Assembly: GCF_003696215.1 (NCBI RefSeq)
Contig: NZ_RFFG01000003.1
Coordinates: 141,024-205,023, forward strand
Source: Actinomadura harenae
GTDB lineage: Bacteria; Actinomycetota; Actinomycetes; Streptosporangiales; Streptosporangiaceae
DNA: 64,000 nt
Direction of reading: 5' to 3'
In this document: piece by piece, positions 45,162 to 53,263 of the stretch
Numbering within the stretch: position 1 is the first letter of the stretch
How the letters are laid out: every line of letters begins with the position of its first letter
Notes under the pieces: generated by a model
The model's input: the letters and a program-made list of their open reading frames with translations, nothing else
What the model was told of the DNA's origin: nothing
The model's database searches: none
Made by a program: the position numbers and the translations under genes

Positions 45162-45641
45162 CTAGGACCGGACGGTCAGCCAGAGGCCCGTCGCGGAGGC
45201 GTCGCGGTGGAACCTGAGGTGCCAGCAGCCCGCGCTCGGGAAGCGGTACACCAGCGTCCACTCGTCGCCGGGACGGTCGTAGGCGATCCCGCCCGGTGAA
45301 GGTCCGGACACCGCCGGGAGGTCGTCCACCCCGGGCCCGCGCGCGCTGAGCCGCAGGCCGCCGTGCCCGGTCACGCGCAGCGTGAGGCGGACGTCGCGGC
45401 CCGCCTTGAAGGGGACCTGGTCGGCGAGGGCCCAGAGGGTCGCGTTCCGGCCCGACCCCTCGACCTCGGGACGGCCATGCCAGGCGCCGACCGCCGACCC
45501 GGGTTTGCAGCCGCGATGCGAGTCGACGGTCACGACCCCGATCGGCTTGATCATCGAGCTCGCGGCCCCGTGCGCGCATCCGCCGAGCACGGCGGCCGAG
45601 CACGCCAGTCCCGCGCCCGCCGCGACGACGCCGCTCCTCAT
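45162..45641 (-). CDS. putative lipoprotein, unknown function
   Basis: Encodes 159 residues. The lipobox VLGGC has its Cys near residue 22. The mature part is a beta-rich domain with two further Cys (HRGCKPGS, SAGCWHLRF); the final block FPSAGCWHLRFHRD resembles carbohydrate- or Ig-like surface proteins. I do not recognise a named family. The Met before RSGVVAAG is the start that gives a proper signal. Adjacent to, but not in the operon of, the hydrazine-type cluster. Confidence 0.65.
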   Translation of the reverse strand: MRSGVVAAGAGLACSAAVLGGCAHGAASSMIKPIGVVTVDSHRGCKPGSAVGAWHGRPEVEGSGRNATLWALADQVPFKAGRDVRLTLRVTGHGGLRLSARGPGVDDLPAVSGPSPGGIAYDRPGDEWTLVYRFPSAGCWHLRFHRDASATGLWLTVRS

Positions 45642-45765
45642 CACGTCTCGCCCCCGCTCGACGCTCCCGACCCTTCTCCTCACTGTCCGCCGCCGGCGCG
45701 CGTCCGTCCACCCTCGCGCCGACCCGGTCTATCCACCGGGCCACACCAGGCCGCCCCCACGGTGA

Positions 45766-45797
45766 CCGGCGCCCCCAGGGCGGGCTGGGGGCGCCGG
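45766..45797 (-). terminator. hairpin terminator of the leftward biosynthetic operon
   Basis: A perfect 13-bp stem (45766-45778 with 45785-45797) with a 6-nt loop lies 12 bp after the stop of the last gene of the leftward operon and marks one boundary of the cluster. Confidence 0.8.
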
Positions 45798-45808
45798 AGC
45801 CCGAGGGG

Positions 45809-46162
45809 CTAGGAGGGGAGTTCCTCGATGACCGAGACGCCCTGGGAGGCGTGGGGGCCGTAGCGTTCCCATTCCTCGCGGAGGCGGACGCGGCCGTCGG
45901 GCAGGAGCTCCGGGGTGGAGCGGACGCGGCCGCTGACCACGGTCGCGTCCGCGAGGACCTGGCAGTAGGCGAGGTCCAGGCTGTCGTCGTCGGAGCGGCG
46001 GCCGACCAGGTAGCCGCGGACGACCTGGCCGCCGTCGAAGTCGGCCCAGACGGTGTCGCCGTCCTGGTGGTAGCGGCCGACGGGGACGCCCCCGGCGGAC
46101 GCGGTCTCGGCGGCGGACGAGCGGAACCGCCGTCCCTCGTAGTCGATGGGCACGCCGCTCAC
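45809..46162 (-). CDS. avidin-like small protein (often labelled N-acetylglutamate synthase)
   Basis: Encodes 117 residues. The GTG overlaps the stop of the N-monooxygenase (GTGA). Beta-rich blocks are IDYEGRRFRSSAAETASAGG, GRYHQDGDTVWADFDGGQVV, RGYLVGRRSDDDSLDLAYC, RVRSTPELLPDGRVRLREEW and SQGVSVIEE. The same order occurs in a widespread family of small proteins annotated as N-acetylglutamate synthase without biochemical support. An avidin-like barrel is my reading. Being the last gene of the hydrazine-type operon, it might bind the product or an intermediate; that is speculation. Confidence 0.8.
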   Translation of the reverse strand: MSGVPIDYEGRRFRSSAAETASAGGVPVGRYHQDGDTVWADFDGGQVVRGYLVGRRSDDDSLDLAYCQVLADATVVSGRVRSTPELLPDGRVRLREEWERYGPHASQGVSVIEELPS

Positions 46163-47427
46163 CCCCACACGACGCTGGGCGCGGCGTCGCGGACGGTGTA
46201 GACGTCCCGCTCGAACAGCGAGTTGATGATCGTCGCGGCGCGGACCGGGAGCAGGGTCAGGTTCGCGTCCGCGACGCCGTGCGTGTACCGGGCCCGGTTC
46301 TGCACGAAGATCTTGTTGCGGTCGGAGCCCTTCCAGCGCAGCGAGTAGTCCGAGTCGACGATCATCTCGCCGGTGTCGTCGTGGTCGATGAGCTCGGTCA
46401 GGGACGGCGCGAGCGGCGGCGGTGTGGCCGTGCGCCCGGTGGCGAGGACGACGTACCGGGCGGGCACCTTCTCGTGGCCGATCGGGGACGTCGCCGACAG
46501 GACGAACCCGTCGCCGTCGCGGTCGGCGGACGTGACGTCCCGGCCGGGCCGCATGGTGAGCGGGTACCGGTCCAGGCGCAGCATCCCGTCGTAGTTGGCC
46601 TGGTAGATGGACTGGAGGGCGCCGGGCGTGATCGCGTCGCCGGTGAGGGTCTGGCCCTCGATGAGCCGCCGCCGGGTCTCCCGCGTGACCTGCTGGAGGA
46701 ACTCGACGTAGGCGGGACGGTAGAAGTCGTTGGCGGGCGGCGAGTCGTCCATGGGCTGGAACCAGGGCCGCCGGCCGAGCCAGGTGACGTCGGTGAAGCC
46801 GTGGCCGAGCAGCTCCAGGACGCATTCGGCGCCGGTCTGGCCGCCGCCGATGACCGAGACGGGCGCCTCGCGGTCCATGTCGGGGAGGCGGCCGGTGAGC
46901 TCCTCGGGGACGAAGGCGTCGTCGCCGACGATCCCGGACAGGCCCGGCGGGACGTACGGGACGCTGCCCAGGCCGAGGACGAGGTGGTCGGAGCGGGCGA
47001 TCGTCCGTCCGCCGCTCTCGTACGAGAACCCGACCCCCTCCTCGAAGCCGATCTCGTCCACCGAGACGCCGTACTCGATCCCCTCGATCTGCTCGCTCGC
47101 CCACGCCAGGTAGCGCTGGTACTCGCGGCGCGGGATGACGTTGAACTGGGCGTTGATGAGCGCGTAGATGCGTCCGGACGAGACGAGGTAGTTGACGAAC
47201 GACAGCCGGTGGGTGGGGTCGACGAGCGAGACCAGGTCCTTGAGCCAGGAGGTCTGCATGCGGACGCCGGACAGCAGCAGCCGCGGGTGCCAGGTGGAGA
47301 CCGGGCGCCGCTCCAGCAGGACGAGCCGGTGCGGCGCGACGGCCTCGAACAGCGCGGCCAGGCTCAGGTTCGCCGGGCCGGCGCCGACGCCGACGGTGTG
47401 GTGGTGGGGGATGTCGATCTCGGACAT
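46159..47427 (-). CDS. flavin N-monooxygenase, lysine/ornithine type (SidA/IucD/Spb38-like)
   Basis: Encodes 422 residues. It hydroxylates a side-chain amine (Lys N6 or Orn N5) with FAD, NADPH and O2. The FAD motif is GVGAGPANLSLA (13-24), the substrate/FAD block MQTSWLKDLVSLVDPT, NADPH motif VIGGGQTGAE (192-201), and the late VVLATGRTATPP motif closes the fold. Length matches the family. The ATG follows AGGAGG. In s56-p1 and triacsin pathways such an enzyme makes N6-hydroxylysine for hydrazine formation; the neighbouring cupin and MetRS-like genes make that role more likely here than siderophore synthesis, for which no NRPS or IucA/C gene is present. Confidence 0.93.
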   Translation of the reverse strand: MSEIDIPHHHTVGVGAGPANLSLAALFEAVAPHRLVLLERRPVSTWHPRLLLSGVRMQTSWLKDLVSLVDPTHRLSFVNYLVSSGRIYALINAQFNVIPRREYQRYLAWASEQIEGIEYGVSVDEIGFEEGVGFSYESGGRTIARSDHLVLGLGSVPYVPPGLSGIVGDDAFVPEELTGRLPDMDREAPVSVIGGGQTGAECVLELLGHGFTDVTWLGRRPWFQPMDDSPPANDFYRPAYVEFLQQVTRETRRRLIEGQTLTGDAITPGALQSIYQANYDGMLRLDRYPLTMRPGRDVTSADRDGDGFVLSATSPIGHEKVPARYVVLATGRTATPPPLAPSLTELIDHDDTGEMIVDSDYSLRWKGSDRNKIFVQNRARYTHGVADANLTLLPVRAATIINSLFERDVYTVRDAAPSVVWG

Positions 47428-47447
47428 GGGCGATGCCTCCTGAAGGG

Positions 47448-48524
47448 TCACGCGGGGGTGCGGAGCCGCAGAAGCTCTTCGGCGGCGGTACGGGACGCGG
47501 CGAGGGCGGTCTTCGCCGCGCCGCCGCTGCCGCCCGTGAAGGTCGACAGCCGCGGGGACGCGCCGGAGACCGGCCGGAGCCGCAGGCCGGGGTCGGGGTG
47601 GTAGCAGTCGGCGGCGACGACCGTCCGGACGGCCGGGCCGAGCCGCAGGCCGGGGAAGGTGACGCGGGCCAGCGCGGACGCGGCGTGCGCGAGCGCGGGC
47701 TCGGGCCAGCGGTCGTCGGGGTCGACGTCGTGGCGGTCGCTGGGCACGCCGAGCAGCAGGCCCTTGGCGTGGGGGCGTCCGTAGAGGCTGGTCGTCTCGT
47801 CCACGAACACGCGCGACGGGGGGTTCTCCGCGGCGTGCACCGTGTACTGGACGCGTTTGGTGCGCAGCCCGTCGCAGGGCAGGCCGAGCAGGGTGAGCAG
47901 GCCCGGCGTCCACGGCCCGGCGGCGAGGACGACCAGGTCGAAGGTGGTGGCGGCCATGGTCCCGGACGCGGTCCCGGCCGCGGCCCCGGCCGTGGTTCTG
48001 GACGTGCCGTGGCGCAGGGTGAGCGCGCCGTCCGGCTCCTCGGTGAGGCCGGTGACGGGCGCGGTCGTGCGGCGTCCGCCGATGCGCAGGAGGTCCGCGA
48101 CGATCTCGCGGCGGAGCGCGCCCGGCGCCACGAACCCGGCGCGCCGTTCGACGACCGCGGGCGGGCGGTCGGGGAAGCCCGGCGCGTCCGCGAGGGAGGC
48201 CGACCCGGGCAGCGCCGCGCAGATCGCGGCCAGGTCGGACGGCAGCGGCGGCGGCCCGGCCTGGATGTACACCGAGCCGGTCTCCCGGTAGGCGGCCCAG
48301 CCGCGCAGCAGGCGGCTGCCGTACAACTCGGCGAGCGACGCGGTCGCCTCGGCGCGCAGCGCGGCGTCGGGCTCGAAGCCGCGGACGATCCCGCCGGACG
48401 CGGCGGTCGCGTCGGCGGGTTCGGGCGGGCCCGCGAGCTCGACCTCGGCGGTCCGGTCGGCGAGCCGCAGCCGCCAGGCGAGGAGCGCGCCCGCCAGGCC
48501 CGCGCCGACCACGCAGATCCTCAT
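47448..48524 (-). CDS. DAO-family FAD amino-acid oxidase (Spb39-like)
   Basis: Encodes 358 residues. The N-terminal GxGxxG is in CVVGAGLAGALLAWRL. The DAO (glycine/sarcosine-oxidase-type) body follows with VVLAAGPWTP, SLYGRPHAKGLLLGVPS and a C-terminal GxSG-like stretch (STFTGGSGGAAKT). It oxidises a secondary amine or C-N bond with O2. By analogy to Spb39 it would cleave N6-(carboxymethylamino)lysine to release hydrazinoacetate. The ATG overlaps the stop of the MetRS-like gene (ATGA). A low-complexity Ala/Thr loop (TAGAAAGTASGTMAA) interrupts the middle. Substrate assignment is inference from context. Confidence 0.85.
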   Translation of the reverse strand: MRICVVGAGLAGALLAWRLRLADRTAEVELAGPPEPADATAASGGIVRGFEPDAALRAEATASLAELYGSRLLRGWAAYRETGSVYIQAGPPPLPSDLAAICAALPGSASLADAPGFPDRPPAVVERRAGFVAPGALRREIVADLLRIGGRRTTAPVTGLTEEPDGALTLRHGTSRTTAGAAAGTASGTMAATTFDLVVLAAGPWTPGLLTLLGLPCDGLRTKRVQYTVHAAENPPSRVFVDETTSLYGRPHAKGLLLGVPSDRHDVDPDDRWPEPALAHAASALARVTFPGLRLGPAVRTVVAADCYHPDPGLRLRPVSGASPRLSTFTGGSGGAAKTALAASRTAAEELLRLRTPA

Positions 48525-49828
48525 GAGGCGTCCCCGGACGGCTCCGCCGTGATCAGGGCGAGGAGGTCGCGCGCCCGCGGGTCGTCCCGCATCGGCAGGA
48601 GCAGGCGCGCGGCGAGCGCCGGGTCGAACCCGGACGGCGCGAGCGCGCGGCGGGCGCGCGTCAGGTCGGCCTCGGCGGACGGGACGCCCGTCTTGAACGC
48701 GTCGACCGTGAAGTCGCTCTCGTACCGGTCGGGACGGTCCTGCGCGAGGAACAGCCGGACGTCGCCCGCGTCCTGCTCGCCGAGGATGTCCAGCGCCCAG
48801 ACGGCATGGTTCCGGCTGGTCGAGAACTTCAGGCCGTCCAGGCGGTAGAACTCGTTGACCGCGAGCCCGCGCAGGACGCCCGGCCTCACCCCGGCCGCCG
48901 CGAACACGGCCGGGATCAGCACGGCGTAGTAGAACGAGTTGTCGACGCCGTGGAAGTGCCACAGCTCGTCCACGCCGTTCCACACGGCGACGCAGTCGGC
49001 GAGCGTGCGGACGGACGGGTCCAGGGCGCGCGCGATCTTGTAGAGGTAGCCGAACGCCATCTCGACCCAGACGTCCAGGCGCAGACCGTGCAAGGGGCCG
49101 TTCGCGGGGCCGTCGAGGTCGACGCCCCAGTCGGTCGGGTAGGCGACGGGGACGGCGGGCAGGCCGTCCGGGAGCATCCGTCGGACGAGGTCGACCACGC
49201 GCGGGTGCATCTCGGCCCCGGCCCACGTGCGGGTCAGCTGGTCGCGGAGGTCTTCGAGGCGCAGCACGGGGACGCGCGCGGTGAACTCCTCCGGGACGGC
49301 GTCGCAGCAGGTCGAACGGGCTTCGCGGAGCGTCGCGGCGGTGTTGTAGGCCATGCACGCCTCGCATCCGCCGCCCGCCGCGCCCGCCCCGCACGTCCCG
49401 CAGAGACCGGCGACGTAGCCGTGGTGCATCGTCCGGCCGCAGTCCGGGCAGCGGTGGAGGACGGTGTCCTCTCCGCAGTCGAACAGCTCCCCGACGAGCC
49501 GCCGCATCGCGTCGCGGTAGTCGGCGTCCTGGAGAGGGTCGAGGAAGACGTCGTACTCGATCCGGGCCTGCGCGAACGCCGCCCGGACCTGGTCCGAATA
49601 GTCGCGCACGGCCTCGTCCACCGGACGGCCCAGCGCCTCGGCCTTGGCCAGGACGTAGTTCTGGTGGCTGTCCAGCCCGGACATCGTCAGGACGTCCGCG
49701 CCGGACGCGCGCAGCGCCCGCGCCGCGATGTCGCCCGCTACGTACGGCCCGCTCAGGTGCCCGACGTGCAGGGGACCGTTCGGCGTGGGCGGGGGCGTGG
49801 TGAGGACGATCCGCGTCGGCCGGGTCAT
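48521..49828 (-). CDS. methionyl-tRNA-synthetase-like protein, hydrazine synthetase half
   Basis: Encodes 435 residues, about 80 shorter than a bacterial MetRS and without an evident anticodon-binding domain. Class I motifs remain: HVGH (21-24, the HIGH box) within PNGPLHVGHLSGPYVAGD, a zinc knuckle with Cys127/130/143/146 and 155/158, and KFSTS (334-338, the KMSKS box). The sequence drifts from true MetRS (GLDSHQNYV for GTDEHG). In the known hydrazine synthetases Spb40/Tri28/PyrN a domain like this is fused behind a cupin and activates an amino acid (glycine) with ATP. Here it follows the cupin gene with an ATGA overlap, in the same order. The housekeeping role in translation is unlikely. 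Confidence 0.9.
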   Translation of the reverse strand: MTRPTRIVLTTPPPTPNGPLHVGHLSGPYVAGDIAARALRASGADVLTMSGLDSHQNYVLAKAEALGRPVDEAVRDYSDQVRAAFAQARIEYDVFLDPLQDADYRDAMRRLVGELFDCGEDTVLHRCPDCGRTMHHGYVAGLCGTCGAGAAGGGCEACMAYNTAATLREARSTCCDAVPEEFTARVPVLRLEDLRDQLTRTWAGAEMHPRVVDLVRRMLPDGLPAVPVAYPTDWGVDLDGPANGPLHGLRLDVWVEMAFGYLYKIARALDPSVRTLADCVAVWNGVDELWHFHGVDNSFYYAVLIPAVFAAAGVRPGVLRGLAVNEFYRLDGLKFSTSRNHAVWALDILGEQDAGDVRLFLAQDRPDRYESDFTVDAFKTGVPSAEADLTRARRALAPSGFDPALAARLLLPMRDDPRARDLLALITAEPSGDAS

Positions 49829-50208
49829 TCGCCGGCCTCCTCGGGAGCGGCCTGCCCGGGCGGGGCGGCCTCCTCGGGCATCCAGTAGATGCTCAGCAGC
49901 ACCAGCGGCTCGCTGTCCGAGCGGTTGTGGATCACGTGCGGCTCCCGGCTCGGCAGCAGGACGGCGGCGCCCTGCCCGGCCTCCGTCCGCTCGCCGGACC
50001 CGGGCGCCTCGTAGTCGGCGCTGCCGGACGCCACCACCGAGAGCTCCACCTCGGGGTGCTGGTCGCGCTCGCTGGACCCGCCCGGCGGGATCACGCACCA
50101 CATGGCGTCGAAGGGCAGCTCGCGGTCGGCCGCGTACTGCGTCCACCGGCCGATGCGGATTCCGTATTCCTCGGTCAACCGGGCCGAGGAATATTGCAAC
50201 TTCTCCAT
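49825..50208 (-). CDS. zinc-cupin, N-N bond forming half of hydrazine synthetase
   Basis: Encodes 127 residues forming one cupin barrel. Candidate metal ligands are His51, Glu53/Glu55 (QHPEVELS) and His91/His94 (REPHVIHN). Cupins of this type are the N-terminal domain of Spb40-like enzymes and catalyse the rearrangement that joins the hydroxylated amine nitrogen to the amino group of the second amino acid. It is the first gene of the leftward operon; the stop overlaps the next start. The context decides the call; alone it would be a generic cupin. Confidence 0.85.
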   Translation of the reverse strand: MEKLQYSSARLTEEYGIRIGRWTQYAADRELPFDAMWCVIPPGGSSERDQHPEVELSVVASGSADYEAPGSGERTEAGQGAAVLLPSREPHVIHNRSDSEPLVLLSIYWMPEEAAPPGQAAPEEAGE

Positions 50209-50512
50209 GCGATCTCCCGTTGAACGTCTTCCGAATCGAGGCGGCCGCCACGGAAGGGATTGTGACCCGGATAAGCCGTTTTCCCGGTGGCAGGAAGATG
50301 ACAGGGGCCCCGCCGCGGCGGGCCTCGGGGATTCCCGCCCGAGCTGAACTGCCGCCATTCGCTTTCCGTGATGCGGACATCGCGAACCGCGACGAAATGA
50401 AACATTGACGGTCTCGATCGCGCCGGGGCACCATGCGGCGCAGTGCCCGGCGGGGCTGTGGCCGAGTCGCCGTGGACGCGTCGTTGATGACCGAGTCGAA
50501 GGGGACCCTGGA
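50209..50512. promoter_or_regulatory. divergent promoter region of the biosynthetic cluster
   Basis: These 304 bp separate the two operons and must hold both promoters. The left part (50215-50410) is clearly less GC-rich than the coding DNA around it. I see no perfect palindrome. The leftward cupin start has GGGAGAT before it. A TTG-initiated frame from 50405 runs into the ATP-grasp gene but is not needed. Confidence 0.6.
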
Positions 50513-51928
50513 ATGGATGTCCGTCCGCATCTGGCGCTGATCGCCACCGGCATGCAGGCGTGGCGCGAGTACCTCGTCGAGTCGATCGCGCGGGAGTACC
50601 GGATCCACCTGTTCGCCAAGTCCCGACCGTCCTGGGAGCTGGAGTACGTGGACGGCGTCACCGTGGTGAACACGCTGGAGCCCGACCTCGCGATCGCCGC
50701 CGCCCGCGCCGTCCACGACACCGATCCGTTCGACGGTGTCCTCTGCTGGGACGAGGCGCGGATCTGGCCCGCCGCCTGCGTCGCCGAGGCGCTCGGGCTG
50801 CCCGGCGTGTCCCCGGACGTCGTCGAGCGCTGCCGCGACAAGCACCTGTCGCGCACCGCGCTCGACGCCGCCGGCGTCCCGCAGCCCGCGTCCGTCGCGG
50901 TCGCGTCGCTGGAGGAGGCCGCGCGGGAGGCCGCCCGGATCGGCTACCCCGTCGTGGTGAAGCCGCGCGCGCTCGCCGCGTCCGTCGCGGTGATCGTGGT
51001 CGAGTCGGCGGACCTGCTCGCGGACGCCTACGAGCGGGTGCGCGGCACCACGCTGCCCGAGGTCGAGGAGTACGAGTACGGCGTCCTCGTCGAGGAGTGC
51101 CTGCGCGGCGAGGAGATCAGCATCGACTCGGCCGTGTTCGGCGGGAAGGTCGTCCCGCTGTACCTGGCGCACAAGCGGAAGGGCTACGAGCCGTTCTGCG
51201 AGGAGATCGGGCACGTCCTGCTCGCGGACGACCCGCTGCTGAGCGACCCCGCGCTGATCAAGGTGCTGGAGGACACGCACGCCGCGCTCGGCTTCCACAC
51301 CGGCATGACCCACACCGAGGTGTTCCTCACCGAGACCGGCCCCCGGGTCGTCGAACTGAACGGCCGGCTCGGCGGCGACTTCATCCCCTACCTGGGCGGA
51401 CGCGTCACCGGCATCGACGCCGGGCTCGCCGCCGCGGCCGTCGCCGTCGGCCGGGGGCCCGCGGTCGAACGCACCCGGACCGGGGCGGCCGCCGTCGAGT
51501 TCTTCTACCCGGAGGTCGCGACGGTGTTCGGCGCGCTCCGCGTGGACGAGGCGCTCCTGCACCCGGCCACCGACAAGGTCGTCCCGATCGCGCAGCCCGG
51601 TGAGCTGGTCGAACGCGCCGAGGACGGGTACATGTGGGCGCGCTACGCCGCCGCCCTGGCGATCGCGGACACCGAGGACGAGTGCCGTGCCGCGTTGGAC
51701 GCCGCCGCCAAGGCGATCACGCTGGAGCCCGCTCCGCCCGGCACCGCGTCCGTCCCGGCGGGGCCCGCGATGTCGGGCGCGCCGTCCGAGCCGACACCCA
51801 TGGCGTCCTGGCGCCGCGCCCCGGACGCGGGCGGACAGGCCGGCCCGGACGCGGGCGGACAGGCCGGTTCGGGCGGCGCCGCAGGGCGGGCCGGTTCGGA
51901 CGGCGGCGGCGCCGGGAGCGCGGGGTGA
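50513..51928 (+). CDS. ATP-grasp carboxylate-amine ligase
   Basis: Encodes 471 residues. The ATP-grasp core covers about 105-320: PVVVKPRALAAS (Lys150 for ATP), EYGVLVEECLRGEEISID, HTGMTHTEVFLTETGPRVVE and ELNGRLGGDFIPYLGG with the Mg ligands Glu281/Asn283 and Arg285. It should form an amide from an acyl phosphate and an amine, as in L-amino-acid ligases or carnosine-synthase-like enzymes. The last 60 residues are low-complexity Ala/Gly/Pro (DAGGQAGPDAGGQAGSGG). It starts the rightward operon of the hydrazine-type cluster, so it may join hydrazinoacetate or a relative to an amino acid. Confidence 0.9.
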   Translation: MDVRPHLALIATGMQAWREYLVESIAREYRIHLFAKSRPSWELEYVDGVTVVNTLEPDLAIAAARAVHDTDPFDGVLCWDEARIWPAACVAEALGLPGVSPDVVERCRDKHLSRTALDAAGVPQPASVAVASLEEAAREAARIGYPVVVKPRALAASVAVIVVESADLLADAYERVRGTTLPEVEEYEYGVLVEECLRGEEISIDSAVFGGKVVPLYLAHKRKGYEPFCEEIGHVLLADDPLLSDPALIKVLEDTHAALGFHTGMTHTEVFLTETGPRVVELNGRLGGDFIPYLGGRVTGIDAGLAAAAVAVGRGPAVERTRTGAAAVEFFYPEVATVFGALRVDEALLHPATDKVVPIAQPGELVERAEDGYMWARYAAALAIADTEDECRAALDAAAKAITLEPAPPGTASVPAGPAMSGAPSEPTPMASWRRAPDAGGQAGPDAGGQAGSGGAAGRAGSDGGGAGSAG

Positions 51929-53259
51929 GCGAGGGCGGGGCACGGCCGCCGGGGGTGTGGGAGACCTGGCGGGAGGCGCCGGTCCCGGTCCGGGCGGTCA
52001 TCGCCGGGCTGCTCGTCAACCGGCTCGGCACGTTCGTGCAGGTCTTCCTCGTCCTGTACCTGACGCACCGGGGCTTCTCGGCGACGCAGGCCGGGATCGG
52101 GCTCGGCGTGTACGGGGCCGGGACGGTGCTCGGGCTGCTCGTCGGCGGCGGCCTCACCGACCGGATCGGGAGCCGCCTGACGATCGTCCTGTCCATGGCC
52201 GGGTCGGCGGTGCTGACGCTCGGCGTGCTGTACGCGCCGCAGTACTGGACGATCCTCGTCGCGCTGGCCCTGCTCGGCGCGGTCGCCCAGGTGTACCGGC
52301 CCGCCTCGGCGAACCTGCTCGCCGAGATGGTCCCGGACGAGCGGCAGGTCATGGTGTTCGCGATGCTGCGGCTCGCGCAGAACGTCGGCGCGACCGCCGC
52401 GCCGCTGTTCGGGTCGCTGCTGCTCGCGGCGTCCTACTCGCTGCTGTTCTGGGGCGAGGCCGTCGCGGCGCTGGTCTACGCGGTGATCGCCTACATGACG
52501 CTGCCGGACGGCCGCTCGTCCGCCGCCTCGGAGGGCGGCGCGGCGGACGGCGCGGAGGAGCCGGCGGCCGAGGTGCCGTCCGGCGGTTACCTCGCCGTGC
52601 TCGGGGACGTCCGCTACCTGCTGTTCCTGCTCGCCTTCCTGCTGAACTCGCTCATCTACGTGCAGTACCTCGCCGTCCTGCCGCTCGCCGTGAAGGCGGC
52701 CGGGCATCCGACCGTCGTGTACGGCTCGCTCGTCGCGCTGAACGGGTTCATCGTCATCGCGTGCGAGCTGCCCCTGACGAAGAAGACGCAGAGCCTGCCC
52801 GCCCGCGCCGTCGGCGTCGCCGGGCTCGCGCTGCTCGCGGGCGGCCTCGCCCTGTACTGGGTGCCGCTCGGCATCGCCGCGCTGGTCCTGGCCACGGTCG
52901 TGTGGTCGATGGGCGAGATCGTCGGCGGCCCGACCATGTTCGCCTACCCGGCCAAGGCCGCCCCGGACGGCCTGCGCGGCCGCTACCTGGGGTCGGCCCA
53001 CGCCATGTTCGGCCTGGGCTCGGCGCTCGGGCCGGTGCTCGGCGTGGAGCTCTGGCACGCGGTCGGACGGCCCGTCTGGCTGTGGTGCGGAGCGATCGGC
53101 CTCGTCGCCGTGCTCGCCGCCCGCGCCGGAATGGTCGAAAAATCAACAGTGTCCGCCCCGGCCGAGAACAAACCTTCACCAAGCAATTCAAGAAATGAAA
53201 ATATCACGGTTACGCATACGGGCGGTGACGCCCCGGTCGCGGCAGAGGACAATGCATAG
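51925..53259 (+). CDS. MFS exporter of the cluster
   Basis: Encodes 444 residues with 12 membrane helices. It starts at the GTG overlapping the ATP-grasp stop (GTGA). The motif-A-like loop GGLTDRIGSRLTIVLSM is present, as is RPASANLLAEMVPDERQ. The last 40 residues (KSTVSAPAENKPSPSN and following) are hydrophilic and use A/T-rich codons quite unlike the rest, suggesting late addition or relaxed constraint. It likely exports the product of the ATP-grasp ligase and confers self-protection. Confidence 0.9.
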   Translation: MSEGGARPPGVWETWREAPVPVRAVIAGLLVNRLGTFVQVFLVLYLTHRGFSATQAGIGLGVYGAGTVLGLLVGGGLTDRIGSRLTIVLSMAGSAVLTLGVLYAPQYWTILVALALLGAVAQVYRPASANLLAEMVPDERQVMVFAMLRLAQNVGATAAPLFGSLLLAASYSLLFWGEAVAALVYAVIAYMTLPDGRSSAASEGGAADGAEEPAAEVPSGGYLAVLGDVRYLLFLLAFLLNSLIYVQYLAVLPLAVKAAGHPTVVYGSLVALNGFIVIACELPLTKKTQSLPARAVGVAGLALLAGGLALYWVPLGIAALVLATVVWSMGEIVGGPTMFAYPAKAAPDGLRGRYLGSAHAMFGLGSALGPVLGVELWHAVGRPVWLWCGAIGLVAVLAARAGMVEKSTVSAPAENKPSPSNSRNENITVTHTGGDAPVAAEDNA

Positions 53260-53263
53260 AGAA

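Noticed and set aside
46279..48848. Plus-strand frames of 440-470 codons opposite the N-monooxygenase and DAO genes
   Set aside because: Val/Gly/Asp/Arg-rich shadow frames of well-supported genes on the other strand.
48521..49828. Second housekeeping methionyl-tRNA synthetase or antibiotic-resistant MetRS
   Set aside because: It lacks a visible anticodon-binding domain, its HIGH/KMSKS neighbourhoods diverge, and it is coupled to a cupin and oxidase rather than standing alone.
46159..53259. Hydroxamate siderophore cluster
   Set aside because: The N-monooxygenase alone would allow this, but no NRPS, IucA/IucC synthetase, acyltransferase or ferric-siderophore uptake gene is present, while cupin and MetRS-like genes fit hydrazine formation.
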